The translations under genes and the position numbers were made by a program. A stretch of DNA of 64,000 nucleotides from contig OY755240.1 of NCBI GenBank assembly GCA_963576725.1, positions 15,058,378 through 15,122,377 of the forward strand, given 5' to 3'. Of the stretch, positions 24,145 to 36,400 are shown piece after piece. The DNA comes from Azorinus chamasolen. Taxonomy: Eukaryota > Mollusca > Bivalvia > Cardiida > Solecurtidae. Each line of letters opens with the position of its first letter. The stretch's first letter is position 1. The notes under the pieces are model-generated. The model did not search any database, was not told the origin of the DNA, and saw only the letters and a program-made list of their open reading frames with translations.

Positions 24145-24408
24145 TTTTGACCCCGAAACTTGTGAAGAATATAATGAATGTCTTCATAAATTTGGATCTG
24201 TTCAGTATCAACAACTTCCGATTTAATCTTGCTTTTGAGAAATGTGTCACGAGCACACTTTTGTTCTGTTACCCAGCGTCTCATTTGGACCCAACCTGTA
24301 TACAAACACGACTACGGTCGCGAACAGCTAGATCATGGTTAGACGTCCCTGGTGGCCGCTTGTTTACCAGATAAGGTGCGCGAATTCAAGCATTTTCAAG
24401 AATATTTT

Positions 24409-24509
24409 TTTATTTCTCCATCAAACCCTATGTTGTGACCACTCTTTATAATCGCCGTTATGCGACGATTCTAAAGAGAGGTAACATCATAGGGTTTGGT
24501 GAAGAAATA
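24409..24509. mobile_element. Family X hairpin
   Basis: Runs from atttctccatcaaaccctat to catagggtttggtgaagaaa, with a hairpin turn at cgccgttatgcgacgattct. Confidence 0.8.
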
Positions 24510-25729
24510 ACGATTTTAGCATTTGAATACGCAACTTAATCTGTAGCCCTATGTTTACTTTAAGCCCAACCCATTTTTCCATCAATAGTACATGCAATTC
24601 TAAATAAATTGCTTCCTTTAAACAACCCAGAAACACCACCACATTATTATCATTTTCCTGACAGAGAAGCACAAATATGCCATGCACGGCTGCGAACTGC
24701 ATCTCACTGAATCCAATTTATTGTCGTTTCACCTCTTCGTCGTTGTGGTGAAATTCAAAGCACAGAAGACCAAACTTCATATGTCCCTCATATAGACTCA
24801 CTCGTGCAAATCAACAGCTCAATCAATTTGTTTCTCTACGGCAATACAGCCATGTCATCTGACACAAATGTATTAAATGTAAAATGGTATGGTGTACAAC
24901 AGTTGATTGTTGATACTAAAACGGTTTAAGTCTTCACATACCGGTGAAACGAATAGCGTGTCTATCTTTTCAGTCTGCTAAAAGAAAATAGTCAATGTAC
25001 ATGGTGTGTAAATCTCATTCATCCCTTTGTCAAACTGTTTAATACATACCCGTCTCATTATCCTTCTTTTTTCTAATTCCAAGAGCTTTATACTTTGTAA
25101 TGAAACTACGACACACACTCGTATATGTTGAACTATATAATTATCATGTTATTAATAAAAACTGTATCCACTGAATATATGCATGTATTGCCATGGTTAT
25201 ATTCCGTGATTATCATGTATGATGTATACTTCTCCAGATCAAATATGTTAACATATATGCTGTAAGAATGCGCCAGACGCAAGGCTGAATAAAACCAAAT
25301 ATGAATATGAAACAACTAGTATCCAAAACAGCTACAACACGTAGAACACTTTGTACAAACATACAGTAGCTGTAGTGCAAATGCGTGGAAAACATAACCA
25401 AAATGTCAACAAAAGGATTTAAGAATTTCCGTCCTTCACACTCGTGTTCACGTCTTGGCAAACAGAGTAGAACCAGAACATACCACACCTAAATGAGCTG
25501 TATGATCAGGATCGTCTCTTGTTTGCTTTTGGAATCATAACAGATCTGGTTTTGCAGTTTCAACCAATGCAAAAAATAAACGTGTGCATATACCATAATA
25601 ACGATATACATTGTAATCTAATTTATATTCACGTTATTTTTATTTCTTACATAAATATTCAGCAGCGAAAGCGTTAAATAGATCGCCAGGACGGATCGGG
25701 TTGGACGTCTTGGGGTGTTTCTACATCGT

Positions 25730-26110
25730 AGCTGAAACATAAAACAAACACACACGTAATGGGGTGTCTCTATCGTGTGCCTGAAACATAAAACAAACAC
25801 CTGCGTAATTGGGTATTTTTACCATGTGCCTGAAACATAAAACAATCATCTACGGTGTGGAGTGTCTCCATCGTGTACCTGAAACATTAAACAAACACCT
25901 ACTTTATGGTGTGTCTCTACCATGTCGTGTGTCTGAAACACAAAACAAACATCTACGTGATGGGTTGTCTCTACAGTGTGCCTGGAACATAAATCAAACA
26001 CCTACTTTATGGCGTGTCTCTACCATGTCGTGTGTCTGAAACACAAAACAAACATCTACATTATGGGGTGTCTCTACAGTGTGCCTGGAACATAAATCGA
26101 ACGCCTACAC
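25730..26110 (+). repeat. 49-bp minisatellite
   Basis: About eight units of 'ctgaaacataaaacaaacac' plus 'ggggtgtctctac...tgtg'. The period is exactly 49 bp in the first four (25732, 25781, 25830, 25879); later units carry an extra 'catgtcgtg'. Confidence 0.85.
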
Positions 26111-26392
26111 CATTGAGTAATTCTACTATGTGTTTAGGCAGCCCGTGCTTCTGATTCTAGCTCTATTTTTTTTCTTTTCGTACTTCAGTTACTTACATGT
26201 ATTTAGGCCTTTACTCCATGGCATCCATGTAAGAAATAATGGAATGTGTAATATCAAATAGACATTTGTATACTGGCATGTAGACGCATGAACATGTAGC
26301 TCTGTCAGAAAGTGTAGAATCAGATCTACATTATGCAATAATGGAGCCGACACTGAACAGATGGCTCATGTAGCGACTATATAATCTGGATG

Positions 26393-26555
26393 TACAGTAA
26401 AACGCCGCTAATACCACCACCTTAACGATGTGTCAGTGTCAGGTAGTTGCTAGAGGAGCTTTCTGCATTACTTTTGTCCTGCATTAAGCAACCACCTGCT
26501 TATAAAGACACCCATATTTATTCATTATGTGGTCGCATAGAGGGGTTCTACTGTA
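26393..26555. mobile_element. Family B hairpin MITE, left arm shortened
   Basis: Starts tacagtaaaacgccgcta and ends gaggggttctactgta. The right arm is intact (gcattaagcaaccacctgct). Confidence 0.78.
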
Positions 26556-27119
26556 TTTTGTTTGCAAATGCGTATATATGGGGTAAAGGGGATAAGGTAG
26601 ACACATAGACCCCTTCAGTGCCATAAAAGACGGGTTTATGGTATCATAATTATGTAAACAGTTCGGATCCCGATATGACGCCGAGTAACTGGCCTCTAAT
26701 CAGGCGCCAAACTGTTTGACACTCTGTTTATTGTTTATAAAGAAAAGAACAATCGCCCACTGTATAACTTGAAGCAGACGACAATATAACAAGCGGACAA
26801 CAATGCTGGCACTGAAAGGAACTGGACATTTTCTAATGGCCTTTTCCTTCATGAACGGATTTGCAAACAGAGTAAAGGAGCCGTCTTATCAGGTTCTACA
26901 CTGTTTGCTAATAAAATTAGAGATATGTAAAGATATTTTTTGGTGCTTCCTAAGATGGCAACAATGGTCCACCTTCCATATTGCATTGTTGTTTTGTCCA
27001 TGAATATTCAATATGTACTGAAATTTTGGAAAACAATATGGAACAGTGATAGGGTTAACAATGTTTATCACTGTAGCAACCTAACACAGTGTCATATTTC
27101 TTCATATTGAGTCCTTTGT

Positions 27120-27305
27120 GAAAATCACTTTTTGAAACCATTGTGATAAATAGTGCATAATCTCCATGTGAGTTAATACTCCATTGATCACAATAATTTC
27201 AAATCTACACAGTTCTAAAATGTTCATTTTCTCTATTAATTGAACTTTTCGGTAGATTTATTCAAAGAGGTTGTGTTTAAAAATAGCCTATGCGGGAATG
27301 GGTAA
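27120..27305. mobile_element. Family E MITE abutting TSP1 exon 9 donor
   Basis: Reverse-oriented copy ending cctatgcgggaatgggtaa, six bases from the splice donor of the minus-strand exon 27311-27457. It keeps gaaaccattgtgataaat, but the far end is decayed. Confidence 0.8.
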
Positions 27306-27310
27306 ATTAC

Positions 27311-27457
27311 CTGGACAATGTGCTATGTTGCATGCTTCAGTTCTAGAAGATGATCCCGAGCAATCTGTGTTTGTGCCTGAACTACAGACACGAATTGCTC
27401 GCCTGGTTCCATCGCCACAGGTAACAGAGCAAGGTCCGTGGTACCAGGAGGACCATA
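27311..27457 (-). CDS. TSP1 domain exon 9 (classic form)
   Basis: 147 nt, phase 1-1, acceptor tttcag, donor gtaatt. It encodes VWSSWYHGPCSVTCGDGTRR, RVCSSGTNTDCSGSSSR and CNIAHCPG. If the donor is not used, the frame ends after eight more residues at a TAG inside the adjoining family E element. It may therefore be either an internal exon or the last exon. Confidence 0.88.
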
Positions 27458-30400
27458 CTGAAACATAGTCATAACGTTTTACTTTTAATTGTTTCGACAC
27501 TTCTGCACTATGAACTGTAATCGAAATATTATCTGACAGTGTCTTAAAAAGAGAATTAAGGGAGACTTAAAACTTCCCCTAATATAAACGCAATTTTCAC
27601 ACAACTGTTAACAGAATAGACCCATGAGCCACCCTGTCAGGATCTGCACTGTTTGATTTTGATATGATATAGAACTGATCCTACAGTTTACATGTATGTC
27701 AAAGCAACACGTTCTCTTGAAAACGTTGCATTATAAATATTGAGCTAATAGATAATTATCCATTAATAGCTTAGATGCAGATATTTAGTTACAATGGCAT
27801 AATAATCTATGACGCTTACAGTACTATTGCGTTCAATTCAGCGTCATTGTGTTCAATCGCTGCCAAATGTTGTTGTCTGCAAACTTGTTCGTCTGCAACA
27901 AGTTTCTAATTTATATTTTTTCATTTTTGTTTCAAGAAACAGTCATAGTAACAAAGAGTTGGTACCCAGATGAGGGACAAGTTAGTCGACATCTCATCTG
28001 GATCCATACTGTTTGCATAGGTATCCACAGATGCGACATCGGCAGCAAAAGAGTTAAGAAATCTGTACGCCATTTTACCTGGACACTGTGGTTCCTTGCA
28101 CGGCTCGGTCTTTACAGACGAACCCGGACAGTCTGTAGCACTACCGCTACTGCAGCTTCTGTGCGAGCTTTGTGTCCCATTTCCACAAGTAACTGAACAT
28201 TTGCCAACCCTCCAACTGGACCACACTGAGCATAGAAAATATATTAGGGGCTGTTTTACGTAAGGTAAGTCTGACGTCATCAAGGTTAACGTTTAACAAT
28301 TACTATGATGTGTCCGCTGTTAACCCTTTCCCTGTCCAACAGGATCGTCTGATCAGAGGCGGCTCTGTTTGCTAATGGTATGATATTTACAGTTTCCTCC
28401 ATGGCCAAACATTCATGTGTCAATGTGCTATTATAACATCTAATCTAATTAGTATTCATGGTGTCATTATTTCTTATTTGGAGGAAAGAGTTAAATAAGG
28501 ACTGGAGGCAAGTCCACCAAACAAACCTATATTGTATATATAAGTGCACGTGTTCGACCGAAAAGCTATATATGAACGTTTCTAAGATAATTGGGAGAAT
28601 CCCATGGTCCATAATGTATGAATGTGTGTTGGGGTTGGGTAGGGGGTATGTTGATTGGTAGGGTAAAAACGGAAGTAAGAGAGAGGTAAGACTCCTAACC
28701 CTTTGAATGCGGGACTTACATGCGTTGTCATATTTAACATGTGCGGACCCAGATCAGATGGCTCCTAAAGAAGACTCTGATCAGGATCTTCAAGCTTGTT
28801 ACAAGAGACCCTGTCTTAAGCGACCATCATCAGAGGGTATGTAAGGCAGGTGATAACTTAATGTAGGTTAAACCTAATACATTACTTCTGCCCTGCATTA
28901 AGCAACTCCTTCCTTTTTCAGACTCCTACATTGAATAAATGAATGGTCGCTTAAGACAGGTTCTATTTTTATTTAAATCGTCCTAGCAACTTGATATATT
29001 TCATATTGTGTGGATTCTTAATTTAAAAACTGATTGGCTAGTTTCGAAAAGGGTTACGAAAGTAGTGCGTGAACATTTTTACCAGGGCACTGTGTCTCCA
29101 TGCACGGCCCCGTCTTTATAGACGAACCGATACAGTCTGTAGATCTACCACCAATACAGCTCCTGTGCCAGGTTTGTGTCCCGTTTCCACAAGTAACTGA
29201 GCATGAACCGGCGGTCCAACTGGACCATCCTGATAAAAAGGAAATTGTCTTTATATTTCAACGTTAAGTTACTCGGAGTGTCAATTGAATCAAAACTGTT
29301 AGACAAATCACGCATAACCGTCTGATCAGTGTCTGCTCTGTTTACTAATTGTATCTGATAAAACTGTTTGTTTAGTCTCTAAAATGGCTTCAATGTTTCG
29401 CCTTCTGTATTTCATTATAACTATTTTCCCCTGAATATGCTGCAGGTATTGAAAGTTGGAATAAACATAGAACAGGAGAAGAGTCAAGAGGAATACTTGG
29501 AACGATAACTCAGATGCAGATAAATGTATCATTATAAGTTTATATTACGCCAAACAGGGGTCTTAAAAGACCTCAATAGTTCGTTATCAAAATGTAACAT
29601 ATCAAATAGAACTGTAGGCACATATTCCTTAGTTATATGATAATCAGATACTGAAGTCATTTTATCTGATAATGTTATCTCTTTGTAATGTGCTAAAACT
29701 TGTTTCTGTTGCTTACCTGAACATATAGTATTGTTGCAACTCATAATCTCGTAGGAATGGCCGGTACACTCATTGGTTATATTCGATGAGCAGGTGCGAA
29801 ATCGTTTCATTAGACACAAGCCATGTTGACTGCCGCATTGCCAGACACCCCATGACGACCAGTGTGGAACAGCTGAAAATATGTAAACTACGTGACAGAA
29901 AACGAGGCAATGGACATTATGCAGTCTGACATTAAAGTTACAGATAAAGGGAGTAACTTATATTTCCACGGGTCCGAAATAGAAAGAATAAATACATTGT
30001 TAAAATGTTTCCCCATCCATTCTTGAGAGTAGATTATCAATCGTAGGCACTGTGTGCAGCTGGAGTAAACTACGACTAGCAGTAGATATTGTCATCTCTT
30101 TTCTGTGACAACATGAGCGCATCCAGTATCTGGAAACACATCAATACAGTTAGAAGCCGTTTGAATCTTGGCGATAATACGACTTACTCGTCGTCTTATC
30201 TTGATCGAAACTGGTTGCGTATGCAATCACAGATGCGATATTGACAGTGAAGGAGTTACTTGGCCTACGTGCGAAAAGAATGTCCAGAAACTAGTTCCCC
30301 AACGGCGCGGTGCATGAAAACAATAGAACACACGTCAGGTAGGTAATTGGGATTTGACACATGGAAGTCCGAAGTAACACCAGAAGCACAAATGAAGAGC

Positions 30401-33400
30401 GCTCTCACATATACATACACGGCCGTCACACGGACAAAGGCACTACAGGCCAAGTACAGCACTATAAAGTACTACAAACATTGTAGATCCTAATATTTTG
30501 CGGCTATTTCTCCATGTTATATGGACGTAATTTGACATGGTAGTTTCCACTGTTGGTATTTCCATTTACTTTAACCCATTAGTACCAAGTGTCCTATACA
30601 ACGAACAAAGTCAACAGAATACCTTTAACCAGGATCTGCACTGTTTGCTAAAGAACAGAGACAAGCGGAAGCCCTTTGACCAGGGTATCCGCTGTTTTCT
30701 AAAGAACAGAGGCGAACAGAAGCCCTCTGACCAGGGTATGCGTTGTTTGCTAAAGACCAGAGGCAAACAGAAACCCTCTGATCAGTGTCTGCGCTGTATG
30801 CTAAAGAACATAGGCAAACAGAAGCCCTCTGACCAAGGTCTGTGCTGCTTGCTAAAGAACAGAGGCAAACGGATGCCCTCTGACCAGGGTCTGCGCTGTT
30901 TGTTAAAGAACAGAGGCAAACAGAAGCCCTCTGACCAGGGTATGCGCTGTTTGCTAAAACATCAATGTCAATGTCAATGGCTTATTCCGGCAAATATTAT
31001 GTGTTTAATAATGGACTGGTTCCAAGGTATGACCTGGACGAGTTTCCCTTAACCCTTTACTCCATGAATATTTATGTGAGAAATAATGGCATCATAGATA
31101 TGATTTAGCTTCTTTATAATGACAAAGATCCCAGGGATTTTGGCCATTGCAGAAACTGTAGAATAATACTTATATTATTTGAAAATCAAACAGAGCAGAC
31201 ACTGATCATATGGCTGCGTTAGTCTACTATGTTTTGCAGATGCGTAGAAATGCATATTTATGCAGTGGCGGGTTAAATAATATGTGAATAAATGGTTTTA
31301 ACTTGTGACTGATACATCAGATTCCATATATTTATTACAGGCATAACAATAACAAAGTGCTGACACATGGGGCTCTGGAATGATATCTGTGATTTAGGAA
31401 CACAATTTCAATACCATGTTATATAAATTGTAATAATTTACTAATGTGTATACCATCGGGCAGGTCATGTCGCTGATGAGAAAAAAGTTAACCCTTTCCT
31501 TGATATAAACATATTTTCACGCATTTGCAAACAGAGTAGACCCAAATTAGACGATTCCTATTGGGGCCGTATTGTCAGAATCTACTCCGTTTGCTAGTGG
31601 AGTTGGAAAGCTCGTTTCTTGACTTTCTAAATTGGATACAATGTTCCAGCTTCCATATTTCATTATAACTATATTGTTTATGGATATACAGTAGATATTG
31701 AAAGTTGGAATATAAAAAAAATACAGGGAAAGGATTAACCATAATCAAATAATGTCTTATTGACGATCGAAAACTGATAAAACAGTAGTAGCCTAAACAT
31801 TAGTATTGACATGAGAAGTATACAGTTAGTTCTGGGGACTTACACTCACCAAAACAACATATATTTCAACATACATGGAATTGTTTTTTTTCCAAAATAA
31901 TTCCACAACAATTGACTGACGATACTTTGACGAGTGACTTATTATCCATTTCAAGGCTAAATTGTCAGAAATAAATAGCCCACCAGTGTTTAATTATAAA
32001 GTCCACTCGGTGTGAAAGGCTTAAACGTGCTACGTGATTTGGAATGTCGCAGTCTGCAGATCCGTATCTGGGGTTCCTTTGTGGGACATGTGATATGAAT
32101 CTTCAAAGTTTGCAACTGTCGAGTAATGTGTGTACTGCATTGAAATGATTAAAGTTTGTTTAACATATTTACAATCAAAATAGCATCACGGGGTATTCAG
32201 ACACTAATAAAAAGTATGCCATTGTGCTGACAAACATACCACATTGCTGTGGATATCGAAATACATGTAAACTCCTGTTAGATATTTTCAGGCTTCACAC
32301 TTACCATAGCAAGTATTGTTGTCACATAAGCGTACCTCATACCTTGAACCAGAACAGTTGTCTGACCTTCCCGTTGAACAATTTCTGAAACGTTCCATAA
32401 AACACACGCCCTCTCTACTGTTGCACAGCCATCCACTCCAGTTGCTCCAAAATGGATCTGCAAACGAAGTATGTTTGTGGCCGAACAGGCAATATAAAAA
32501 GATGCGATTTTCATGACCTCGGCATTTTGGCGCCAAATTTAAAAGTGTCGTCTGCAATAACAATTTCATATTAAATATAATTCTAAACTAAATGATAAAA
32601 GGTATATTAGTAAAACATTTGTTTTTAAAAACATGTATGATTGAGCTAAAATAGTACAGAAAATAGTATAGTCCTAGGTCAGATGCCGCCTTGAAAAAGT
32701 GACATCTGACCTGGGACTGCACTGTTTTCAATGGTGCCAACAGGCGACATTGGCGCCGAAGTAGTTAATCCGTTCCCTAATATTGACGTATTTGGAAGCC
32801 TCTGTAAACGTTTGAAAACTGAACATTTGTAATAGTTCTTTTATTCTAGTAGTTGATCCTTTACAGAAGATTTATTCAAAGAGGTTGGCTCTAAACATAT
32901 AGGTTAACCCATCTCTTGCTGAATTTTAAAATGCATGTCTTCTTCTTTACCTATGCCCTGTTGTATAATTACATATATCTTCACTGTGTATTTCGCTATG
33001 CAATCACTGCTGTTGAGTGTACTTGTTGCACAATCAAATTGTAAATAGTGCAGACCCTAATGAGACAGCTCATGCATATTTACAGGTAGGTATATTGACG
33101 TGAATAGCAAGCGAAGGGTTAAGAAAGGAATTTGTCTATAAATGACATTTTAGGGAACGTGTTAAGAGAGCGAAATGTTTTTGAAATGTTGCAAATATGC
33201 TTTAAACATTCGAACGATGTGCATATATAGCTCCAGTGGCTTGTTGGTCAGCTTTGACATTCACTCATTACCAATTTATCCTGTCACAAATACTGTTCAT
33301 TGATTATTCATTTGGATACGATGATGGGTATACGTTTACGTTTAAGTTTTACCTTAAACGTACCCGTACGTTCATTGACCAGTACAGGACGAAGGGAAAA

Positions 33401-36400
33401 ACAAGTGTGCTGATACAATTCCCTCATAGTGACGTTTTTTGACGCCTCTGTAAAAATCACCTTTTGAAACAATTGTGATAAAGCATTTGCTGCATGGGAA
33501 CAAATGCTTTATTTATCACAATGTTGTCAGAACTACACAAACACATATTATTTAGCCTTTTCTCTAGTTAATGTTCTTTTTCTGTAGGTTTATTAAAAAT
33601 GTTTCCCCATCCATTCTTGAGAGTAGATTATCAATCGTAGGCACTGTGTGCAGCTGCAGTAAACTCCGACTAGCGATAGATACTGTCATTTCTTTTCTGT
33701 GACAACCTGAGCGTATCCAGTATTTGGAAACACATTAACATATCAATAAAGTTAGAAGCCGTTTGAATCTTGGCGAGACGCCGACTTACTCGTCGTCTGA
33801 TCTTGATCGAAACTATTGCATATGCAATCACAGATGCGATATTGACAGTGAATAAGTTACTTGGCCTACAGGCGAAAAGAATGTCCAGAAACTTGTACCT
33901 CAACTGCGCGGTGCAGTTATGAAGACAATAGAACACACGTCAGGTAGGCAGTTAGGATTTGACACACGAAAGTCCGAAGTAACACCAGAAGCACAAATGA
34001 AGAGTCACTCACTTATACATACATGGCCTTCACAAGGGCAAAGGCAAACACTGCAGACCACGACCAGCACTATAAAGTACTAACAACATTGTATATCCTA
34101 ATATTTTGCTGCTATTTATCAACGTTCTATGGACGTAATTGCCATGGTAGTTTCCACTGTTGGTATTTCCATTTACTTTAACCAATTAGTACCTAGTGCC
34201 CTATAAAAATAACAGAGTCAACTGCTTGCTAAAGAACAGAGGCAAACAGAAGCCCTCTGACCAGGGTCTGTGCTATTCACTAAAGAACAGAGGCAAACAG
34301 AAACCCTCTGACCAGGGTCTGTGTTGTTTACTAAAGAACAGAGGCAAACAGAAGCCCTCTGACCAAGGTCCGTGCTGTTTACTAAAGAACAGAGGCAAAC
34401 AGAAGCCCTCTGACCAGGGTCTGCGCTGTTTTCTAAAGAACAGAGGCAAACAGAAGCCATCTGACCAAGGTATGCGCTGTTTGCTAAAACATCAATGTCA
34501 ATGCGTATGGCTTATTCCAGCAAACAGTTTGTTTAGAGTGCCCCTCCATATACATAGTGGACGGGTTCCAAAGTATGACCTGGACGAGTTTCCCTTAACC
34601 CTTTAGTGCAGGAATATTTATGTAAGAAATAATTGCATCATAGATATGAATTAGCTTCTTTATAATGACAAAGAACCCAGGGATTTTGGCCATTGCAGAA
34701 ACTTTAGAATAATACTTATATTATTTGAAAAGCAAACAGATCAGACGCTAATCATATTGCTGCTATTGTCTACCTTGTTTGCAGACGTGTAGACATGCGC
34801 ATTTATGCAGTGTCGGGTTAACTTGTGAATGTGAATAACGCGTTTATCCTGTGAATGATCCAACAGATGGACTATATTTATTACTGCATAACAATAACAA
34901 AGTGCTGACATATGTGACTCTGGAAGGACATCTTTGATATTGGGAACGAAATTTCAACACCATGCTACATAAATTGTAATTATTTACATCAGGTAAGTCA
35001 TTTCGCTGGTCGAAATATAGTTAACCCTTTCCTTGATATAAACATGTTTTCACACATTTGCAAACAGAGTAGACCTAAATTAGACGATTCCTTTGGGGCC
35101 CTCTAATTAGATTTTGCTCCGTTTGCTAATGGAGTTGGAAAGCTGGTTTCTTGTCGTTCTAAATTGGATACAATATTCCACCTTCCATATTTCATTATAA
35201 CTATAGTGTCTATGGATATACAGTAGATATTGCAATTTGGAATTTAACCAGTACAGGGAAAGGTTTAACTAAAATGAAATAATGTTTTCTTGACGATCAA
35301 AAACTGATAAAACAGTAGTGTCCTAAACATCAGTATTGACATGAGAAGAATACAGTTAGTTCTGGGGGTTTACACTCACCAAAACAACATATATTTCATC
35401 ATACATGGAATTGTTTTTTCCAACATAATTCCACAACAAACGACTGACCATACGTTGACGAGTGACATATTATCCATTTCAAGGCTAAATTGTAATAAAT
35501 AAATAGCCCATCAGTGTTTAACTATAAAGTTCACTCGGTGTGAAAGGCTTAAACGTGCTATGTAATTTGGAATGTCGTAGGCCTGCAGTATTCGTATCTG
35601 GGGTTCCTCTGTGGGACATCTGATATGGATCTTCAAATTTGCAACTGTCGAGTAATGTGTGTGCTGCATTGAACTGATTAAAGCTTGTTTACTATAAGCA
35701 AATGGAATTTACAATAAAAATAGCACCACGGTGTATTCAGACACTATAACAAGTATGTGCTGACAAACATACAACAGTGATGTGGATATCGTAATATATG
35801 TAAACTCCTGTTAAATTTGGAGGCTTCAATGGAAACGATTTTCCCTAAGGATATAAGAAAAAACGTCTTTCCGGATTCTTTTCATATATTTTGATAGCAA
35901 ACTGGAATATGTTAAACAACTCACAACTAACTCCGTTATCACCGGTATACATTTACATGTATTGCACAAGTAACAAAATGACTAACTATACAGACTTCTT
36001 AACCGCTAAACCACACAGGTAAAAGTTAGTGTCTCAAATTTTCCACACAGTAATAAAGTTCTATGACCACACAGGCATCTGTTCACACAATACGGTAAAC
36101 TTGTAATTAAGCCACACAGACAAGTGTCAATGCCATTATCCACACAGGATACTACTTTCTAGTCATATCACTGTCTGTGAATAAAACACCCATACATAGG
36201 TTAATGCTCTGAATTTTTAGAGCTATTTATAGAATCACATACTACTATGCTGTAACTAGTAAAACGCAACAGAATCAAGCTATTCAAAACAGCTATCCGA
36301 ACTGTAGCATAACACTATTTCGGCAATATACAAATAAACCAAGAATGATAAAAGGGTTAAAATATCTACGAAGAATATACAGATATTGTAAGTGCTATAA

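Larger units (their letters stand above)
20664..27310. other. Intergenic DNA between convergent genes
   Basis: No supported gene. Holds families A, B, C, D, E and X, a 42-bp duplication (24061-24144) and a 49-bp minisatellite (25730-26110). The 3' exons of the TSP1 gene and the SGLT 3' UTR should lie here but could not be identified. Confidence 0.6.
30007..32547. repeat. Segmental duplication, copy A (contains TSP1 exon 5)
   Basis: Begins gtttccccatccattcttga and matches 33601-35828, then 38994-39228. It includes a family A-like hairpin, the 51-bp array, a family C element and TSP1 exon 5. Confidence 0.85.

Noticed and set aside
25730..26110. Regularly spaced repeats considered as a CRISPR array
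   Set aside because: Units are directly adjacent with diverging copies and no unique spacers, in an animal genome: a minisatellite.
30537..31052. A 171-codon frame made of 17-residue repeats (LKNRGKQKPSDQGLRCL type)
   Set aside because: It is the product of the 51-bp satellite; the frame is open on both strands in the sister array, and nothing outside the array supports coding.
34196..34606. A 136-codon frame with the same repeats
   Set aside because: Same satellite in duplication copy B; not a gene.
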